Assembly: GCA_036872755.1 (NCBI GenBank)
Contig: JAVHNS010000008.1
Span: forward strand, 2,046,001 to 2,110,000
Length of the DNA stretch: 64,000 bases
Source: Orbilia blumenaviensis
Taxonomy: Eukaryota > Ascomycota > Orbiliomycetes > Orbiliales > Orbiliaceae
Reading direction: 5' to 3'
The translations under genes and the position numbers were made by a program. The notes below the pieces were generated by a model that worked only from the letters and a program-made list of their open reading frames with translations, was not told the DNA's origin and did not search any database. This document shows positions 1 to 11,333 of the stretch, piece after piece. The number at the start of each line of letters is the position of its first letter. Position 1 is the first letter of the stretch.

Positions 1-439
1 GTCTGTCCATAATACTACCAGAGTAGTCTTCCGTTTGAGCAGTTCTCCCAGGTAAATCAAATGAACCCTCGGCCCTTGACCCACTTCTAATTGATGCAAC
101 TTCGGTTATGTCTGTCAAGCCTGCTGCAGTTGGTTTGGCGAATTCATCATCCTTGTCATCTTTGAAAAGGGTCCCAGAAGCAAGTGCCCCATAGCCCATC
201 CCGCTGGTTCCTGGGCCTTCTTGGTCTTCCCCTTCTCTGAGAACACTGAACCGCTTTTCCAAATTAGGCATCATTAAGGATATTCGGAAATCATCGGTAG
301 GTGGGAGTGCCTGTGTGAGATCGACTTGGGGTCTAGAGGCTGGTGGGGGTTGACTCTTGTTACGCTTAAAGGAACGGAGCTTATTTTGAACTTTGGGCTG
401 CTCATCATCCCGGTGTTTTTTTGTGAGGAGTCGATGCAT
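1..439 (-). CDS. Conserved fungal protein of unknown function, 5' part only
   Basis: The minus strand is open from an ATG at 439 to the window edge, giving the first 146 residues; the 3' part lies outside. The protein is hydrophilic with a basic start (MHRLLTKKHRDDE), then a Pro-rich stretch, then a segment reading DDFRISLMMPNLEKRFSVLR, then Ser/Gly/Asp-rich sequence. That 'SLMMPNL..RFS.LRE' type segment looks like the N-terminus of a widespread, uncharacterised Pezizomycotina family. This is recognition from memory and not certain. No catalytic motif, signal peptide or membrane segment is visible in the part present. The start is the first ATG after the pyrimidine-rich upstream region at 440-1080. 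Function cannot be assigned. Confidence 0.6.
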   Translation of the reverse strand, partial: MHRLLTKKHRDDEQPKVQNKLRSFKRNKSQPPPASRPQVDLTQALPPTDDFRISLMMPNLEKRFSVLREGEDQEGPGTSGMGYGALASGTLFKDDKDDEFAKPTAAGLTDITEVASIRSGSRAEGSFDLPGRTAQTEDYSGSIMDR

Positions 440-3400
440 CTTGAATAGTTGGAAGAGAATGTAGAGGTTGTAGTTAGGATTAATGAATCCAGACAAAGGA
501 TTTCTATTCGACACAGTCAGTCCTGGTGTATAGAAATAAATATTAATCGATTAACCTAGGAACCCCGCCATACCATGCAGTTACTTTTGTTAATTTAGAC
601 GAAGTAAGGAGACATATGGTGGTTGTTTAAAAAGCCCTAACCGCTCAGCGGGATGGAATATCAAGAGGGGAAGAAGAGAGGTCAACGTATGATTAAGTAA
701 GTAGGTTATGGTTATAGTTATAGCTGGATGAGAAGGAGAGGGATAAGTGAAGAAGTAAAAGGATAATAGCTCCAATCGATGGCCGTCGAGGCTATGATTT
801 CGAAGACAGAGTGCTACTGCAGCTGTCTACGGCGACGATGGTGACGGTGGTGATAGTGGTGGAGTGGAATAAAGGAGGAAGAGGAATGGTAGTGATAGTA
901 TTGGTAGAAGTATTTGCTGTCAGGCTACAGCGCCAGGGAAGTGTTTCGAGTTGTCCGCGTTGGAAATTCGGAGTGTCGTTGACCTGACCTGAGCCTCGGT
1001 GCAACAACGTCGACCACCACCTGCGATATCTCCTTTTTTCCCTCAATACAGTTGATATCCTCCACAACCGTCTACACCTGGCGATGATAATAATACCGTA
1101 ACCGGAAGTTATCTTTAGACCCTTCTGTCCAGATTCCTTTTTTATTACCCCGATAAGCTACCACGAATGGGCGACCTTGAAAAAAAACGAATGTCGGTGG
1201 TTTTCTTTAATTTTTGAATGAACCGCAAATAAACACAGGCCTAATGAGTGGCTACGCTAAGAGCGTGAGAGAGGAACAACAAAGGTCGAAGAAGTGTCGG
1301 GACTTCTAAGAGATGTAGAGACGCTTGGAATGAAAGGCAAAAGCGGGAAGGACGGATATTAAGGCTGGTTTGTTCTCAGACACTCTTCTTTCTGGTGAGC
1401 TTTGATATTGGCCTGGTTTGAAATTAAATCCACAAGCCGCAGGAACGGCTCAGGCACAGCAAAATGGAAGGGAAAAAAAGGACGACCCCATGCGCTCTGC
1501 AGGAAAAGAAACGACTTCCTCCCCACCTCAAAGCACCTGAGTGGAGCATGGATCGAATCCACCCAGTGGCTGCTGTCCATCCAAGGCCGTCCTTTGTGGT
1601 CAGTGACAGTCTGATCTCCTGCCCCGAACCCACCGGTCTAACCCATGTTCAAGGAAGTCCATCCGTTCTGAGGCAACACACAGGGATTCCTGTTCATTTC
1701 TTTTCATCTGACTGGCTGTTCAGGCGATGACAAGAACGGATATGGCAGAAATTCCAACGCTGATGGCGATTTCGCTGTCCCTCGTGGCATTTCACAATGT
1801 CTCTGCTGAAAAACTTCTGACCGAATATTGACAATTTTTGACCCGTTCACCGAGCGCGCTCATTCATTCATTCATTCATTTATTCATTGACTCGATTTTT
1901 TCATTCTACAAGAGTCCGGCTTGACAACGGGGTTCGAAAATCTCTCATTGAAGGCGCTTCGTGGTGGTCGTCGAATCTCGGTTGAAATATTGACCTCTGA
2001 CCGCCATGATCTTTGGCAGAGCATGCCACTAGCCGCTGATACAATCCACGAACTTTTTTGGAAACCTTTCGGATCCCGAGCTTATCTGCACCAACGCTGA
2101 CTAGAAATTCAACCTAGACCAAGCTTGGGGATGTCGAGGAAGAGAGAAACGGCTCGGTCATTAAGATCTCGTGTTTGTGCATACATGCACTGGGACCCAT
2201 AAACTCGACTCGACTGTGGCGCACGATTTCACAATCGCACAATCGCCATTCATTATTGGATACCCATCTCCACGCCTCTGCAGGTGTCCAGCAGCCGTCA
2301 AACCAGTCGGCAAGAATGCGATTGTATGTATGCGCAGCACTTCTGGACCCGAGGACAGCACCCCTAAATCCGGGGACCCAGAAAACTGCCAGCCATTGGG
2401 CGAGCGGTGTCGCCGGCGCAAACCAACCCATCAAAAGGGGCCTCTGGTTGGCCTCAGGTCGAGAAATGATCGCTTAGGTTAATGTTCTCATTTCCTCACC
2501 GGGCCAGCGCCAGGAGAAAACCCTTTCAATCCCCAGCCTTTACCCCTGCCAGGCACACTTTCTTCCCTGTTGTTTTTCTTTTTTGCACTTTTGACTTCCC
2601 GTTCTTTGCTTCTATTTTTTCGTTTGTTCGAGCAGACCCGATCACGACGTTTCTCACAGGTTGCAAAAAAAGTCTCATCGAGCACCAAAATCTGCATGAA
2701 ATTGATGTCTCTACCATCTTACCTGCTGTGCAACCCGAAGCTAATTATCGTAGCATTGTACATGTATATGCGCATACAGCTGCCCCGACACCCATCCTAA
2801 CAGTACAGCCAAGTGTAGAGAACCGGGACACTTAGCGTTGGCTGACTTCTGACTCCTTTCTGGTCTATCAAGATGAAACTAAGGGGTTTAGGCCGGACTT
2901 GCGGGATGCTGCAGCAAAGTCAAAAACAAAAAAGAAAGCTTACGAACGAACCAGTCAGAGAAGTGACGACAGTAGTATCGCTTAGAAGGCACAATGCAAT
3001 GACCATCTTTGCGTGCCCATTCGTTCACGGCACGAACATCCCTTCAGCGTCTCCTTCCAAATTCGTTGTCGAGCATCTGTAATTATATAAAAGGAATCCA
3101 GCTCGATAATCATGACACTTTGCCCGCATAATCCTCACCGCGTATCAATCGATGATACGTCCTCGATTACCCCAACACCCTTCGAATTCCAGATACTGTA
3201 ACTAAGGTAAGACGGCGCTCTGACACCGCGTGTGAGGCAACATGTCTCCTGTGGGAGGACCTGGATTCTTCGATTATCGCCAACAGCAGCTAAACATCGG
3301 AATGAAACTATTACCAACAGCATATCCCAGCTGTTGCAATTTTAACAATTGAGACTAAGGAACCGGATCCTCAGCTATAAATGCCGCAAATTATTTCGAT

Positions 3401-5119
3401 CAGTCCCGACGCCGTAGATTCACATCGGCGCCGCTTCTCATGTACCCTCGTCTATCAGACTTGCACAGGCAGATCAATTGATCCGATCCGACGGAATATT
3501 GGGTTCCTTGCCAAATAACCCAGCCAGTAACTAACAATGTATTAGAACCCCATGTGTCGCAGGTATACAGTCGCACCATCGTCAATATATAGATCATCTA
3601 CTAGCCCAGAGAAAGAAGTTTTTTATTTAGTGCGAGATTATTCGTTTCCGTTAAGGTAAAGGTGAGCTCATAAAAAAAAAAAATTTGGATGTGAACTCGT
3701 CCCGCGGAGGACCATCCCAAGCCGAGACCAAATTGACACTGCAGCATACAGCACTCTCTATAATCGGCGCCCTCCGACAGCCGTGAGCAGAACCTCCACA
3801 ATTTCCATACAAAAGAAGAAAAAGAAATAAAGCAAGAAAGGCAGAGAAATCCCGTTTCCTTTGGCCGTCTCAAACCGCGAGTTTTCGAATTGTCTACTAG
3901 TTCATGGCTGTCAAGCCGACAGGAGGCTTTATCAGCAGTGAATCCCTTATCCCAATTCTGGTGTACTAGGTCTGCAATGGCACCAAGCCTGTGGTTGTCC
4001 TACCATATTGCTATGTCAAGAGCCGGCCAACACAGGCTTTCCCATGTCTGACCGAAATGTCTTGAATTCGCCACGACCAGATTATATCTTAGTTCCCCTA
4101 TAGCCACCTACCCAAGAACGATCTCCATGAACAAGCTTGTTGTTGTGACGTATCCACAGTTCGCTGCCCGGACCAGGTTCAAGCTTGATCGTTCATGCAG
4201 GAACAAGAAAAAAGCGAAATGAGATTCAGGACCACACTTGGATAAAAACAGTAAACCGTTTTGGCAAGGAAGAAACATAACACCGTCAGCTTATTGGTCA
4301 GACTTCTTCATTCTCGCAGGCGACTTCCTCGCTGAAGCGGCAGTTCCATGGAGGGCTCCGCCAATATATAAAACCAACAAAATACTGTCTATACAAAATA
4401 TAATAAATACAATAGCCTGTGCATCAAGTGCCTCGAGAATGTTCGCCCACAATTAGCACGGCTGGTTCATCCATGCTCCGTGGCCCTAGCTCAATCTCCG
4501 GTCAAGCATCGACAAGCATTACAGGCCCGAGGGGAGGGGGCGGATAACGGGTGTGGCTGGTTCTCTCCAATGGCAAACTTGCATGTGCATGCATACGCGC
4601 GTGCTCCCAGTACTTAATTTCGATGGAAAATAATCTCGATCTTACAGAGACAACGAGAGTGGCACGTACGTACAGCTCGTATTTCAAGTCTCTGACCCAG
4701 AGCATAATGCTCATATGTATTTGTTCTTGTAACAATAGAAACTACCATATCATAAAACGAGTTACAGGGCCATCCCCGGCGAGGGAAGGAAAGAATAGTA
4801 AGTTCTATAAAATGACATCGCTGATAAGCAGCAAACCCAAAATTTCCACGAAAGCGATATAGCCACAAAGTAAGCAAACACAATTCCCATGCTCTTCTCT
4901 GACGCCTGACTTCCTGTTTGCATAGAATACATGAATCGGGGGTAAAACACAAATGCGAAAGACGCAGCGGTCTTTTGGCGAGTGAGATGGGGATCAGGAA
5001 AAAAAAAAAAAAACGATAATGCCAGGATGATACAATCAAAGAATCAGAACGAATATAAACGAGGCACTAGCTTCACTAAAGGATAGCCAACGCTAGAACC
5101 GGCCTGTCAGTCAGTAATC
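440..5119. other. 4.7 kb stretch without a credible gene
   Basis: Only short overlapping open frames (141 aa or less) occur on both strands; none has family-like sequence or a consistent splice pattern. The stretch holds the promoter side of the gene at 1-439, an ATTC microsatellite (1861-1889), short A runs (about 3671-3683 and 4999-5013) and, at its right end, the 3' flank of UBC6. A non-coding RNA cannot be excluded by eye. Confidence 0.5.
1861..1889. repeat. ATTC tetranucleotide microsatellite
   Basis: Direct tandem copies of ATTC with one imperfect unit (atttattc) near the end, in non-coding DNA. Confidence 0.9.
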
Positions 5120-6016
5120 TCATGACGAGGTAACGTCGTGCTGAAAGACTCTACCAATAGCAACCCAAGCAACGATAATTGCTGTCGCAATCATGATTTT
5201 ATTTCGGCTTAACCAGCTTTGGCTTGCCCTCTCTGCTACCACCGTTCGCCCAGCCTTCTGTTTTTCCTGCGAGTCTGCGTCTTCTGTCTTCGTAGCGATG
5301 AGAGAGCCGGCTGTCATGACCCGGCCGTTCTGAGGGTTGATTCTGTGATCTCTCATCCACTGCCAATTGTCTTTGTCTACCTCTGGCCAATCAGTTCGGA
5401 AACGAGCCCCACCATCACCAAAACCTATCTTGCCACCGCCACCCGAACCCGAACCGCCACCTGTAGAATTCCACCATCGCGACATTGCAGCCAATTGTTT
5501 TCGCTGTCCAAGATTTGCAGATATCGATCCCGTAGTCATCTCTTCGGAAGTCATAAAAGATAGAAGGCCAGTGAGGATAGTTGAAACTTCCCATGCAGGG
5601 TTAAAAGATTTAGGGTGGAAGTCCGATATCGAAAGACACAGCCTTGTGGATGTCTGGAAGCGTCCGGAAGGTGTCATCATACGGATCGCTGGCGGTTTGA
5701 ACGGATAATCAGGAGGGAATACAAGCGTGCCCCAGTATTGTCCACCGGCGTATGGAGTGTCAGGCGGACCCTCGATGAGGTACACCCATCTACGACATCG
5801 TTAGCCACCCGAGAGATGTTAAGGGGGGGGGAGTACGTGTCCACTAACTCTAATATATTACTTTCAAGCGGATGCGCAGTAATATACGGTGGAGGTTCAT
5901 CCTGAATATGCTTGTATTCTTTCGTGAGCTATAGTTATCAGACGTTAGCCAGCTTCATATTGATTGGTGATCCCAGGGGCATCCCGTACCCTTTTATAGG
6001 CAGTTTTCGACGCCAT
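5120..6016 (-). CDS. UBC6: ER-anchored ubiquitin-conjugating enzyme E2 (Ubc6)
   Basis: Three exons: 6016-5990, 5928-5849 and 5789-5120, giving 258 aa. Ubc6 is the tail-anchored E2 of the ER membrane that works with Doa10-type ligases in ER-associated degradation. The UBC fold runs from residue 1 to about 165, with the HPN-region variant typical of Ubc6 (SISDFHPKSFNPAW) and the catalytic Cys at residue 87 in RLCLS, the same number as in yeast. A variable Gly/Ser linker follows. A hydrophobic segment just before the C-terminus (KIMIATAIIVAWVAIGRVF) is the tail anchor. Length matches the family. The start MASKTAYKRL is the usual family N-terminus; the second join uses GA|A for Glu and restores NILEWVYLIEG. 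The 3' ends of UBC6's upstream neighbour (Hsp70-like) lie 630 bp away. Confidence 0.97.
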
Positions 6017-6645
6017 CGCAAAAGTTAAAGGTTTATATAATGGCGAGAGTCGGTGGTGTCGGATGCAGTGTCGCTAAATGTGAAGTAGTGAGTGTAGAGG
6101 AATAATTTGGAGAGTGAACAAGTCGGGCGGTAAACCGAAGAGCGTAGTAATCAACAGTGATGAGTTGAGGGTCTGACAGATTGCCAGGATCGCCCGAACA
6201 TGTGTGCCTGAAAGCCGAGCCCCACGTGATTCTGGGTCAATCCAACAGTGCCAACGCATTGCATTTCTTTTTCAGCCGATTTGTGCAGTATTTCATACCA
6301 GTGTACTATAGTACTTGTGTAACCGAGTACCCAAAATTAATACCTAAGTACCTAAGCTGGTGGGTACCTAGGTACTCAAGTGTCAATATGCGTATACATA
6401 CTTGGTATAAACAGTAAGTACCTAGTAAGTATAATATTAATAGCGAGCGGTCTAGTGAAAGTAGCTATTAATAGCGGGGTAACCCAGTATCTCGGCTTAT
6501 ATGGAATAGACCAAGGTGCGCTAGGTGATACTATTCATATCTAGTATCATAGTATTATTCTATAATGCCTCTTTCTTGCACCAGACCATCCTTCTCGTCG
6601 GGTTTCGAGAACTGGAAGCGCAAGCTAGATATCCATCTTGATGTA
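6017..6645. other. UBC6 promoter / Hsp70-like 3' flank, AT-rich with GTACCTAGGTAC palindromes
   Basis: No coding signal. At 6290-6430 the sequence is built from repeated taagtaccta / ggtacctagg words, including a perfect 12-bp palindrome at 6364-6375. These sit about 350 bp upstream of the UBC6 ATG on the opposite reading side. Confidence 0.6.
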
Positions 6646-9645
6646 TCAATAAAAGGTCGCCGAAACCTTGGAATAGCGCACCCCATCTATTTCTAATCCA
6701 AATAGAAGTTTTTCACCTTCCACCTCCATCACAAATTCGAATTCAATCATATAGTAGGCTGTCCCGTCCCGTTTACTCTTAACCTTCCATTTCTCCTTCG
6801 GTATAGAATCGAGGTTTGTTCGAAGGTCACAAAGTGACCGTACCCCTAGGTACCCAGTGCACAAAGGCGCCAAGTCAGTCTTTCACCCAATGGCCAGCAG
6901 ATTTACCAACTCTCAAAATGACTTACCAGAGCCATATGGTTTGGTTGGTGCATCATCGCCATTATAAGCGTATAATGTGTCGGTGATATTCAAATTGCTA
7001 GTGTCGGCAAACTCCTCCGTTGCTAGATGCTGGCAGTATGTAACCCGAAAAACGCTTTTGCTACCGCTAATTCGAACACCCTAAGCCCCATCGTCTCATT
7101 AAGAGAACTATTAGCTGTTTCGACCTCAATATATCATCGTTCAAGGCTTTAGCTAAAAGCCAGCACTATTAGGGTCACCGTTACCTTTTTAATAAACCAT
7201 TCCATCTGATCTCTTACCCGCAAGGTCCCGTCGTACTGATCTTCGTATACACTAAACAATTACTTTTAATGAAAGAGAAATAGACAAACAAACAAAAATA
7301 TGAGTTGATATGGTTGACCGGTGACCGGTACTGGAATTCGTTCACTTACTCCGTATTATCACGAGAATGAAATCCCTCGGTATACCTCACATCCACACAA
7401 ACACCGTAGCTTGTCCTGGCGATACGATCCTTTACGATCTGGTTCTCGATTCCATACATAACAGCCCCTCGTGCAATAGAAGTCCATCTTGAATTAATTA
7501 GTAAAAACTCTTGAAGTTCAGCCTAAAGTCTAACACAAATTAATTTATAGGCCGCCACAGACTCACGCATCAGGCGGTTGTGCAACTTCAATGACACGAT
7601 TCTCGGCATCGACCCATTTTTGGACTCTGCGGCGAAGATATGGGGACTCTCCGAATCCACCCACAAGTAAAATCACTATATTTCAATTTCAGCAAAATAT
7701 CGAGCCCTGTGTATAGCGCAGCCGAGCGGAAGGATCCTAGGAATGGCATACTTTTTATCCGATTGGACCCGTTCGCAGCAGTCTTGATCTGGTTGCTTAT
7801 TAGTGCCACGATCAAATCGATAGTTGGGTCGAATATATTCCTCATGTCTTCCCTGTATTTCAAAACGTAGGCGTCAAACCCTCTGCGGCAATGGAGAAGA
7901 AGAAAAAGCTTAAACAAATTATCCTTTTGTCTGTAAAGTTACCTAGTGAGGTTCAAAAAACCATCTTCATCAACCCCCACAGCCCCTTTATATTTTCGCG
8001 GGAGGCCTAAAGCAGTGATATAAAAAACTTCCTGATCATCATCATCCGAAAATGACTGTTTCGCCCGCTCGAACTCCCCTATCATCCTCGCCTTCGACTT
8101 CGGGGGCATTGAATCGTAACTAGTCTCACAGATTAGCTAATGAGCCCTTAGGTTCCGATAGTACCGGGACTTTCTAAATCTTGCTTTTTAGAACCGAATC
8201 TTTTGATCACATAGCTTTCGAATGCTTTGTTTATGAAAATAGAGCCACAGCCCCTGTCATCGCGGTTTAGGGTTAGCCATGTCTTCCGTGATATTATGAT
8301 AGTCCCAGAGGTCCATCGGCATTACCCTCCTTGGCCACCTGTAATTTCTCGAAACTCAAGATGGGGACGAAAATTCATGATTTTATACGAAATTAAGTCC
8401 TTGAGGCCTCAGGGTTGTCATCAGAACGGTGATAGCTATGACGCCAGGAGTAGAGGGATCTAGCAAGCCGAAAGTACTTACAACAGTGCCCCCACCGCAG
8501 TCTACAACTGTAAAGCAGTCGTATCGCTATATATGCAGTATATATTGCTCGATGTCAGAAGAGAAAGATCTTTTGGGGGTTCCAATTTCGCATCAGTAAT
8601 CCACTTACACGGAGTGATCCATTGCCTAAACTTCGGAATGCAGCTATTGCAGCAGCTTGAGGCTCACTAATAAGCTCTAGATCCTCTTTTCTGCCGTAAC
8701 CAGAATTTACCGCCGCCTCAAGATGAATCTCCTTAGCCTTCTCAGACCATATCTAAAGATATTACGTTCAGACTTAGTAGGCTTGTACAATCAACAAAAG
8801 CACGAATTACATCAAGATTTCATACCGCTGGAACTGTAAGTATATACTTCAGTTTTGACTTTTTGAAAGCTGTTAGGCCGTACGCACGTATCAAAGTCTC
8901 TGCTATGTGAGCTCTTAAGGTCGAGAGATAGTCTGTGACAAGATCGATAACTGCCTTGTTATGCGGAACCCGTTTTGAAGCTTCCTGCGCTTCAGGTACG
9001 AGGTTTGCATAATTAGAGTCGAGCAGTAGTTTGGTCCAACGAATGGCCTTTGGTGAAAGGTCTGGAGTTTGGGTTTGGAACCCCCATTTCATATTTTGCC
9101 ATTTCCCATCTTCGGAGTACACGAATTCTGTCGGTACTTTGTCGGATGTCCTAGAGCCTGACCACAGAGGTTATGAACTGGTAGCTCGAGGTTATCCAAA
9201 CCGGGGCTCGGTATCTATTTCACCGTTGCAATAACTAACCTGCAGGCCAGTGCTGTAATATATTGATCTTGACATCCTCGTTTTGTGGATTTTCTGTTGC
9301 TTGCGTCTAAATCTCCGATACATAAAGTTAGCACGAGAAGTATAGGAAGAAGCAGCTCCAATTTGAGCTCAACTTCCATCTTTCATTACGGAATAGTTAA
9401 CATACCCAAGCGACACCAGTCCATGTCGTTCCCCAATCTATCCCGACAACAATCTCGGGCCTCCTTGGGCGAGCCTTTTTAGCCAGCGGCGCATCTACAA
9501 CAGTGACTTGCTCAGGAACTGTACCCGAATCTTGGGCTTCCGTTCTCTTGCGCTTCTGTTGGGAGCGTGCCATCAGTGTTCTTTTGTCAATTGGGGTTTG
9601 AAAATCAAATTCGAAGCTTCGCAATGAATCTAGTGCGTCGCTCAC
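6646..9645 (-). CDS. Divergent Hsp70-like actin-fold ATPase, 14 exons
   Basis: Hand-spliced exons: 9645-9406, 9306-9240, 9157-8826, 8752-8609, 8526-8482, 8399-8326, 8253-8185, 8119-7943, 7882-7752, 7675-7567, 7487-7350, 7251-7185, 7080-6927 and 6845-6646; the product is 648 aa and every junction keeps frame. Visible Hsp70/actin-fold motifs are phosphate 1 (VVGIDWGTTWTGVAW, about residue 67), TVPAIWSEKA (about 215), the EPQAAAIAA connector, phosphate 2 (VVDCGGGTV) and the adenosine motif (LLVGGFGESPYLR). A canonical substrate-binding domain and EEVD tail are absent; the C-terminal 200 residues are lineage-specific. This matches the large fungal family of Hsp70-like proteins of unknown client, some sitting near NLR/HET loci; no such partner is seen here. 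Exon 7 ends at a GC donor (8184). The N-terminal 60 residues are basic and Gln-rich and could be disordered. Confidence 0.87.
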
Positions 9646-11333
9646 TAGTTTGCTATAGGTACCCCTGGCGCTAGTGATAAAGTGGCAGAGGACCAGGTGA
9701 AAAAAATATATTTATTGAGGGAGAGAAATGACCTCGAGAGAAACGAATCTCATAGCTAATCCATATCTAAGGTCTACCCGGAGCTCCACAGCTGCACGGT
9801 TCGATTGGCCATGGCAACATCGCTACATCCGATTGAACAAAGAGATTACAACCCTAGACATAGCTGCATACTGTGGCCATGCGGGGCGGAACCTTTTTTT
9901 TTTTAACAAAAGTCCCGGCTGCTATTTCAGTCGCTACTAGACTGGGTATACTTAAACCCTGGTCAGAGAACGGCACACATGGCCTTGATGGGTACGTACA
10001 GCTCTGGTCCATGTACACGACCAATCCTCTAAGCTTTGGTCTTTCACGAGTACTCCTTCTATAGACCTCTAGCTCAATTCGGGACCAAGCAGAACTTCCC
10101 ATCTAATTTGCGTTGTCCTTGGTGCAATGAATGACTACATCCCAACGCAAAATGGTGCTTGCACATGTGGGAAATTGGAAAGGCTGAATCATGAAAGTGG
10201 GAACATAAAATTCAAATATTCTACCCGTTGATCATGATCAGGAACCAAGACCTGCCTGTATCCGTATCAATGCAAACAGGTTGGTCGTATGAGAAAATTT
10301 TTTTTCCCGGAAATACGAGTAAGATCTGAGGGGTTTAGCGTGTGGTGTTTGCCTAGTGTGATTCAACTAGTCTGATGCGCATATGCTGTTCAACCATTAA
10401 TCGATCCATTGACCAATTGATACTTGTACAAGTACTTCGGTACAAGGTAGCTGTTGGAATCGATCGGATAGCTGCACTGATTTGGTGCTTTTTGTATGTG
10501 CCGCTATGCGTGGTCGAAGCTAAAGGGCGACTCGAATCTAGGCGTTCTCACTTTCAAGCTTTTAGGTGGGGAGAAAGATGCTCTAATGCATACAACTGAC
10601 CGGCGACTTTGTTATAATGTGTTTATAATTTATCATAGACGTTCGATATGAGAAGCTGGTCGTGATATTGACGCATTTGAATGTGAAAATCAACTCTATC
10701 TCTCAAATTTTATCCCACCTATCTCTAATTGTATACATCTATATCGTCGGTTCTCGAGTACTAACTACTAGTCTATACGTATATTCGAATATATTCTGAA
10801 GGGGTTAACAATACTACAGGTCTACCGCTTGGTCGCTAGGCATATCCAAATTACTCAGTTAGTTCTATCTCATATATGACAATAATAGTTGGACATAACA
10901 ATTAATACTAACATATCTTGCAATGGAAGCTTGGCGATTGGAGGTCTAGTGGTTCGAAGTTTTCGAGGTTTTGCAGATAAAATCGGATTGATTTGTTAGA
11001 ATGCCTCTACAATCACTTCCAACAGTATGTCAAAGAACAGGATCGGAGAGTTCGTTCAAACCGGACCCCAACGAGGATGCATTAAGCAGTATATCCGGCG
11101 GAAGTGAGGTGGCCACCAGAGCTTCGTGAGTTTTGACATGATCCATGATACTACAAGTTGTCTACGTGATGTAGACTAGATATATCTAGTGGGGTGGTAT
11201 GGACCACTGACTGGTTAGGCTTAAACCTATTGCGACACATAATAAGACGCTTCGACCGGGTGTTAAAAAGGTATACGTAGAAGTCCTGGAGGAATCCCCT
11301 CGATGTCGGCTTCGGAAATCTACAAGACCGAGG
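9646..11333. other. Divergent intergenic region, AT-rich
   Basis: Separates the Hsp70-like gene (leftward) from the 452-aa gene (rightward), so it should hold both promoters. Only short chance frames are seen. The part from about 10600 to 11000 is especially AT-rich. Confidence 0.5.

Noticed and set aside
1530..1575. tRNA-like B-box word (ggatcgaatcc)
   Set aside because: One mismatch to the B box, no A box at the right distance and no acceptor stem.
2114..2482. Overlapping 86-106-aa frames on both strands
   Set aside because: Mutual shadows with no recognisable family, no introns and no conserved-looking segment.
4614..5039. 141-aa minus-strand frame beside UBC6
   Set aside because: Begins with a Phe run from a homopolymer and shows mixed low-quality sequence; probably 3' flank of UBC6.
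7676..8184. Hsp70-like locus as a frameshifted pseudogene
   Set aside because: Two junctions first looked out of frame, but recounting the A run at 7752-7756 and allowing a GC donor at 8184 restores an open frame through all 14 exons.
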